A stretch of 14,166 nt of DNA, from contig CAJTRL010000082.1 in assembly GCA_910578715.1 (NCBI GenBank), positions 1 through 14,166 on the forward strand, written 5' to 3'. The translations under genes and the position numbers were made by a program. The notes under the pieces are model-generated. The model searched no databases. It was given only the letters and a program-made list of their open reading frames with translations, and had not been told where the DNA came from. Shown piece after piece: positions 12,723 to 14,166 of the stretch. Source of the DNA: an uncultured Lachnospiraceae bacterium (GTDB lineage Bacteria > Bacillota > Clostridia > Lachnospirales > Lachnospiraceae). Every line of letters begins with the position of its first letter. Position 1 is the first letter of the stretch.

Positions 12723-14042
12723 TTAATACCGCACAATCTCCCCATTCTTCACTTCTTTTGTCGCGGAAAGAATAACCTGGCTGTCGCTATCCAGCGCGCC
12801 TTCCACCGCAACCCAGTTTTCGTTTTCATCCAGCACCCTGACGCTGACCTCTTCCACATAATATTCCATGCCGAGAATCCCGTCCCGCTCCTTAACCACA
12901 TAGACATAACTTCTCGTATTCTCCTGATGAACGGCTGCGGGCGGAAGGCAGTTCGGATATTTCTCCCCCGTTTCCGTATGATTCATAACGCCGGATAAAC
13001 CGGGCGTTCCCTTTCCTTCCGGAAGATTGATATAAATCTCATAATTTCCCGGCATGCTTTCGCTTTCGGCCAGATAATCGACGTTTACGTCCGTTTCTTT
13101 ACTGCTTCCGTCCAGCTTTAAGCCCACCTTATCATTTAAGGCCACATATTTCTTCTGCTCTTTTGTCAGCGTCGTTTTGAACTGACACGGAACCGCATCG
13201 TCCGCAAAAAGCATGACCGCCGAATCGGGAATCCGCCCTCCCACGCTGATAAAAATATCCGTAATCAGCCCGCTGTTTGGCGCCGTAATCTGGCCGTCAA
13301 TTTCTTTAATCGCCTGATACTGCGATAAATCCGCCTGCATATCGGCCAGCTCTATCTGGCTGGTGGCCAGCGCAGAACTTTCCTCCTCCGGTAAAAGAAT
13401 GTCCTCCACTCTTCTTTCCGCGTCTTTCATCGTATTATCTCTCTGCCACTTCGCATCCGCTTCCGCATAGGCCGCCGACTGTAACGCGTCCTTCAAAGCC
13501 TCCTCGTCGCCCGCCTGTTCCTCTATATCGGTTTCCGCCTGATTGATTTCTTCCGCCGCACGGCCGACCAGGGTGTCCTGATACTGCGCCTGGGAGTTAT
13601 AATCCGCCCTGGCACGTTCTTCTTCCAACGCCTTTTTCTGTCTCGCCAGCTCTTCGTTCTGCAGAATCGTATCAATCTGCAGCTGCAGTTTGGCTATCTG
13701 CGACTGCTTTTCTTCCATAATCGCATTCAGGTCTTCCATATCGATTGTAAAAAGCACGTCGCCTTCTTCCACCCGGTCGCCTACCTGTACCATCACCTTT
13801 TCAATCCGCAGACCGCTGAGGGCCGTTATCGGATTTTTATCCCCCGCAATAACAATTCCCTCTACTTCCACGATATGCTCCACATATTTCTGTTCTGTCT
13901 GCACCGTCGTCACCACAGGAAGTCTTGACGCGTAAATACTTTTGGAAATAACAGTGCAAAGCCACATAAACACAAGAAAAATGGCAAAACCCGCTATGAT
14001 TTTCTTTTTCCTGATTTCTCCCGCTCTTTTTTCTTCCAGCAT
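12723..14042 (-). CDS. HlyD/MacA-type membrane-fusion (adaptor) protein of an efflux or export system
   Basis: 439 residues. A short basic cytoplasmic end (REIRKKK-like) and one membrane anchor (15-33) precede the extracellular part. The two lipoyl-like half-motifs are VQVGDRVEEGDVLFTID (85-101) and GQITAPNSGLITDIFISVGG (250-269). They flank a Glu/Gln/Ala-rich coiled-coil hairpin of about 140 residues, followed by beta-barrel-like domains (AVPCQFKTTLTKEQKKYVAL; LPPAAVHQENTRSYVYVV). Such proteins in Gram-positive bacteria work with MacB/FtsX-like ABC transporters to move peptides, lipids or drugs. No ATPase or permease gene follows, so the partner must lie upstream of the window or elsewhere. 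AAGGAG (14054-14059) is 11 nt before ATG 14042. The frame stays open to a GTG at 14165, but the extra 41 residues lack a start signal and I leave them out. No terminator is visible after it. Confidence 0.85.
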   Translation of the reverse strand: MLEEKRAGEIRKKKIIAGFAIFLVFMWLCTVISKSIYASRLPVVTTVQTEQKYVEHIVEVEGIVIAGDKNPITALSGLRIEKVMVQVGDRVEEGDVLFTIDMEDLNAIMEEKQSQIAKLQLQIDTILQNEELARQKKALEEERARADYNSQAQYQDTLVGRAAEEINQAETDIEEQAGDEEALKDALQSAAYAEADAKWQRDNTMKDAERRVEDILLPEEESSALATSQIELADMQADLSQYQAIKEIDGQITAPNSGLITDIFISVGGRIPDSAVMLFADDAVPCQFKTTLTKEQKKYVALNDKVGLKLDGSSKETDVNVDYLAESESMPGNYEIYINLPEGKGTPGLSGVMNHTETGEKYPNCLPPAAVHQENTRSYVYVVKERDGILGMEYYVEEVSVRVLDENENWVAVEGALDSDSQVILSATKEVKNGEIVRY

Positions 14043-14166
14043 TTTCCCATTCTCTCCTTCTTTATATACTAAACTGTTAGGTAATTGCAAAACGTATTCT
14101 TTCAAGAACGTAGTTGTACAGAATAGACAAATCGCAAGTAGGGTGCTTGGGTAGCCGATGGCCACT

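Noticed and set aside
14061..14090. Promoter-like TTGCAA ... TATAAA upstream of the adaptor gene
   Set aside because: The transcription start it predicts would fall on the ribosome site at 14054-14059, leaving no usable leader.
1..14166. CRISPR array, tRNA, rRNA or transposase gene
   Set aside because: Looked for on both strands; no regularly spaced repeats with unique spacers, no cloverleaf with CCA-type end and no DDE or recombinase motifs were seen.

Overview
The window looks like a piece of a Clostridia chromosome, most likely Lachnospiraceae. This is inferred from the AGGAGG-type ribosome sites, the compact single-strand gene layout, and typical clostridial domain families (BlaI/MecI repressors, M56 BlaR1-like peptidases, DUF4825, DUF3298). 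Every gene I can support lies on the minus strand, so transcription runs from high to low coordinates.

Layout in transcription order: (1) 14042-12723, a HlyD/MacA-type membrane-fusion (adaptor) protein. (2) 12576-7578, a candidate operon from a good promoter: a BlaI-type repressor, an M56 peptidase sensor whose extracellular tail carries three Asp-box (BNR) motifs, and an overlapping membrane protein with an RsiV-like DUF4163/DUF3298 tail. (3) 7436-6195, a fusion of an XRE helix-turn-helix to a complete but diverged PurM (AIR synthetase) domain, closed by a clear rho-independent terminator. (4) 6130-3757, a second blaI-M56 pair with its own promoter, twin operators and a 235-nt leader. (5) 3640-642, a third blaI-M56 pair with an ideal promoter and a 13-bp-arm operator. 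(6) An AT-rich gap with a 203-bp inverted-repeat element, then the 5' end of an Arg-rich protein that runs off the left edge.

The unifying theme is three tandem, paralogous BlaI/BlaR1-like proteolytic signalling modules. In characterised systems the membrane metalloprotease senses an extracellular signal and its activation inactivates the repressor. Here the penicillin-binding sensor domain of true BlaR1 is absent. Each sensor has a different extracellular tail (DUF4825-like with an acidic repeat linker; NTF2-like; Asp-box), and the dyads at the promoters differ. No beta-lactamase or PBP2a gene is present. The set reads as an envelope- or ligand-sensing island of unknown inputs, with partly insulated repressor/operator pairs.

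Short repeats add a second layer. A palindromic repeat lies in the blaI-M56 junction of two of the three pairs, and one copy is bracketed by a 14-bp direct repeat that duplicates the ribosome site and start codon. All functional statements are from sequence reading only; no searches were run.
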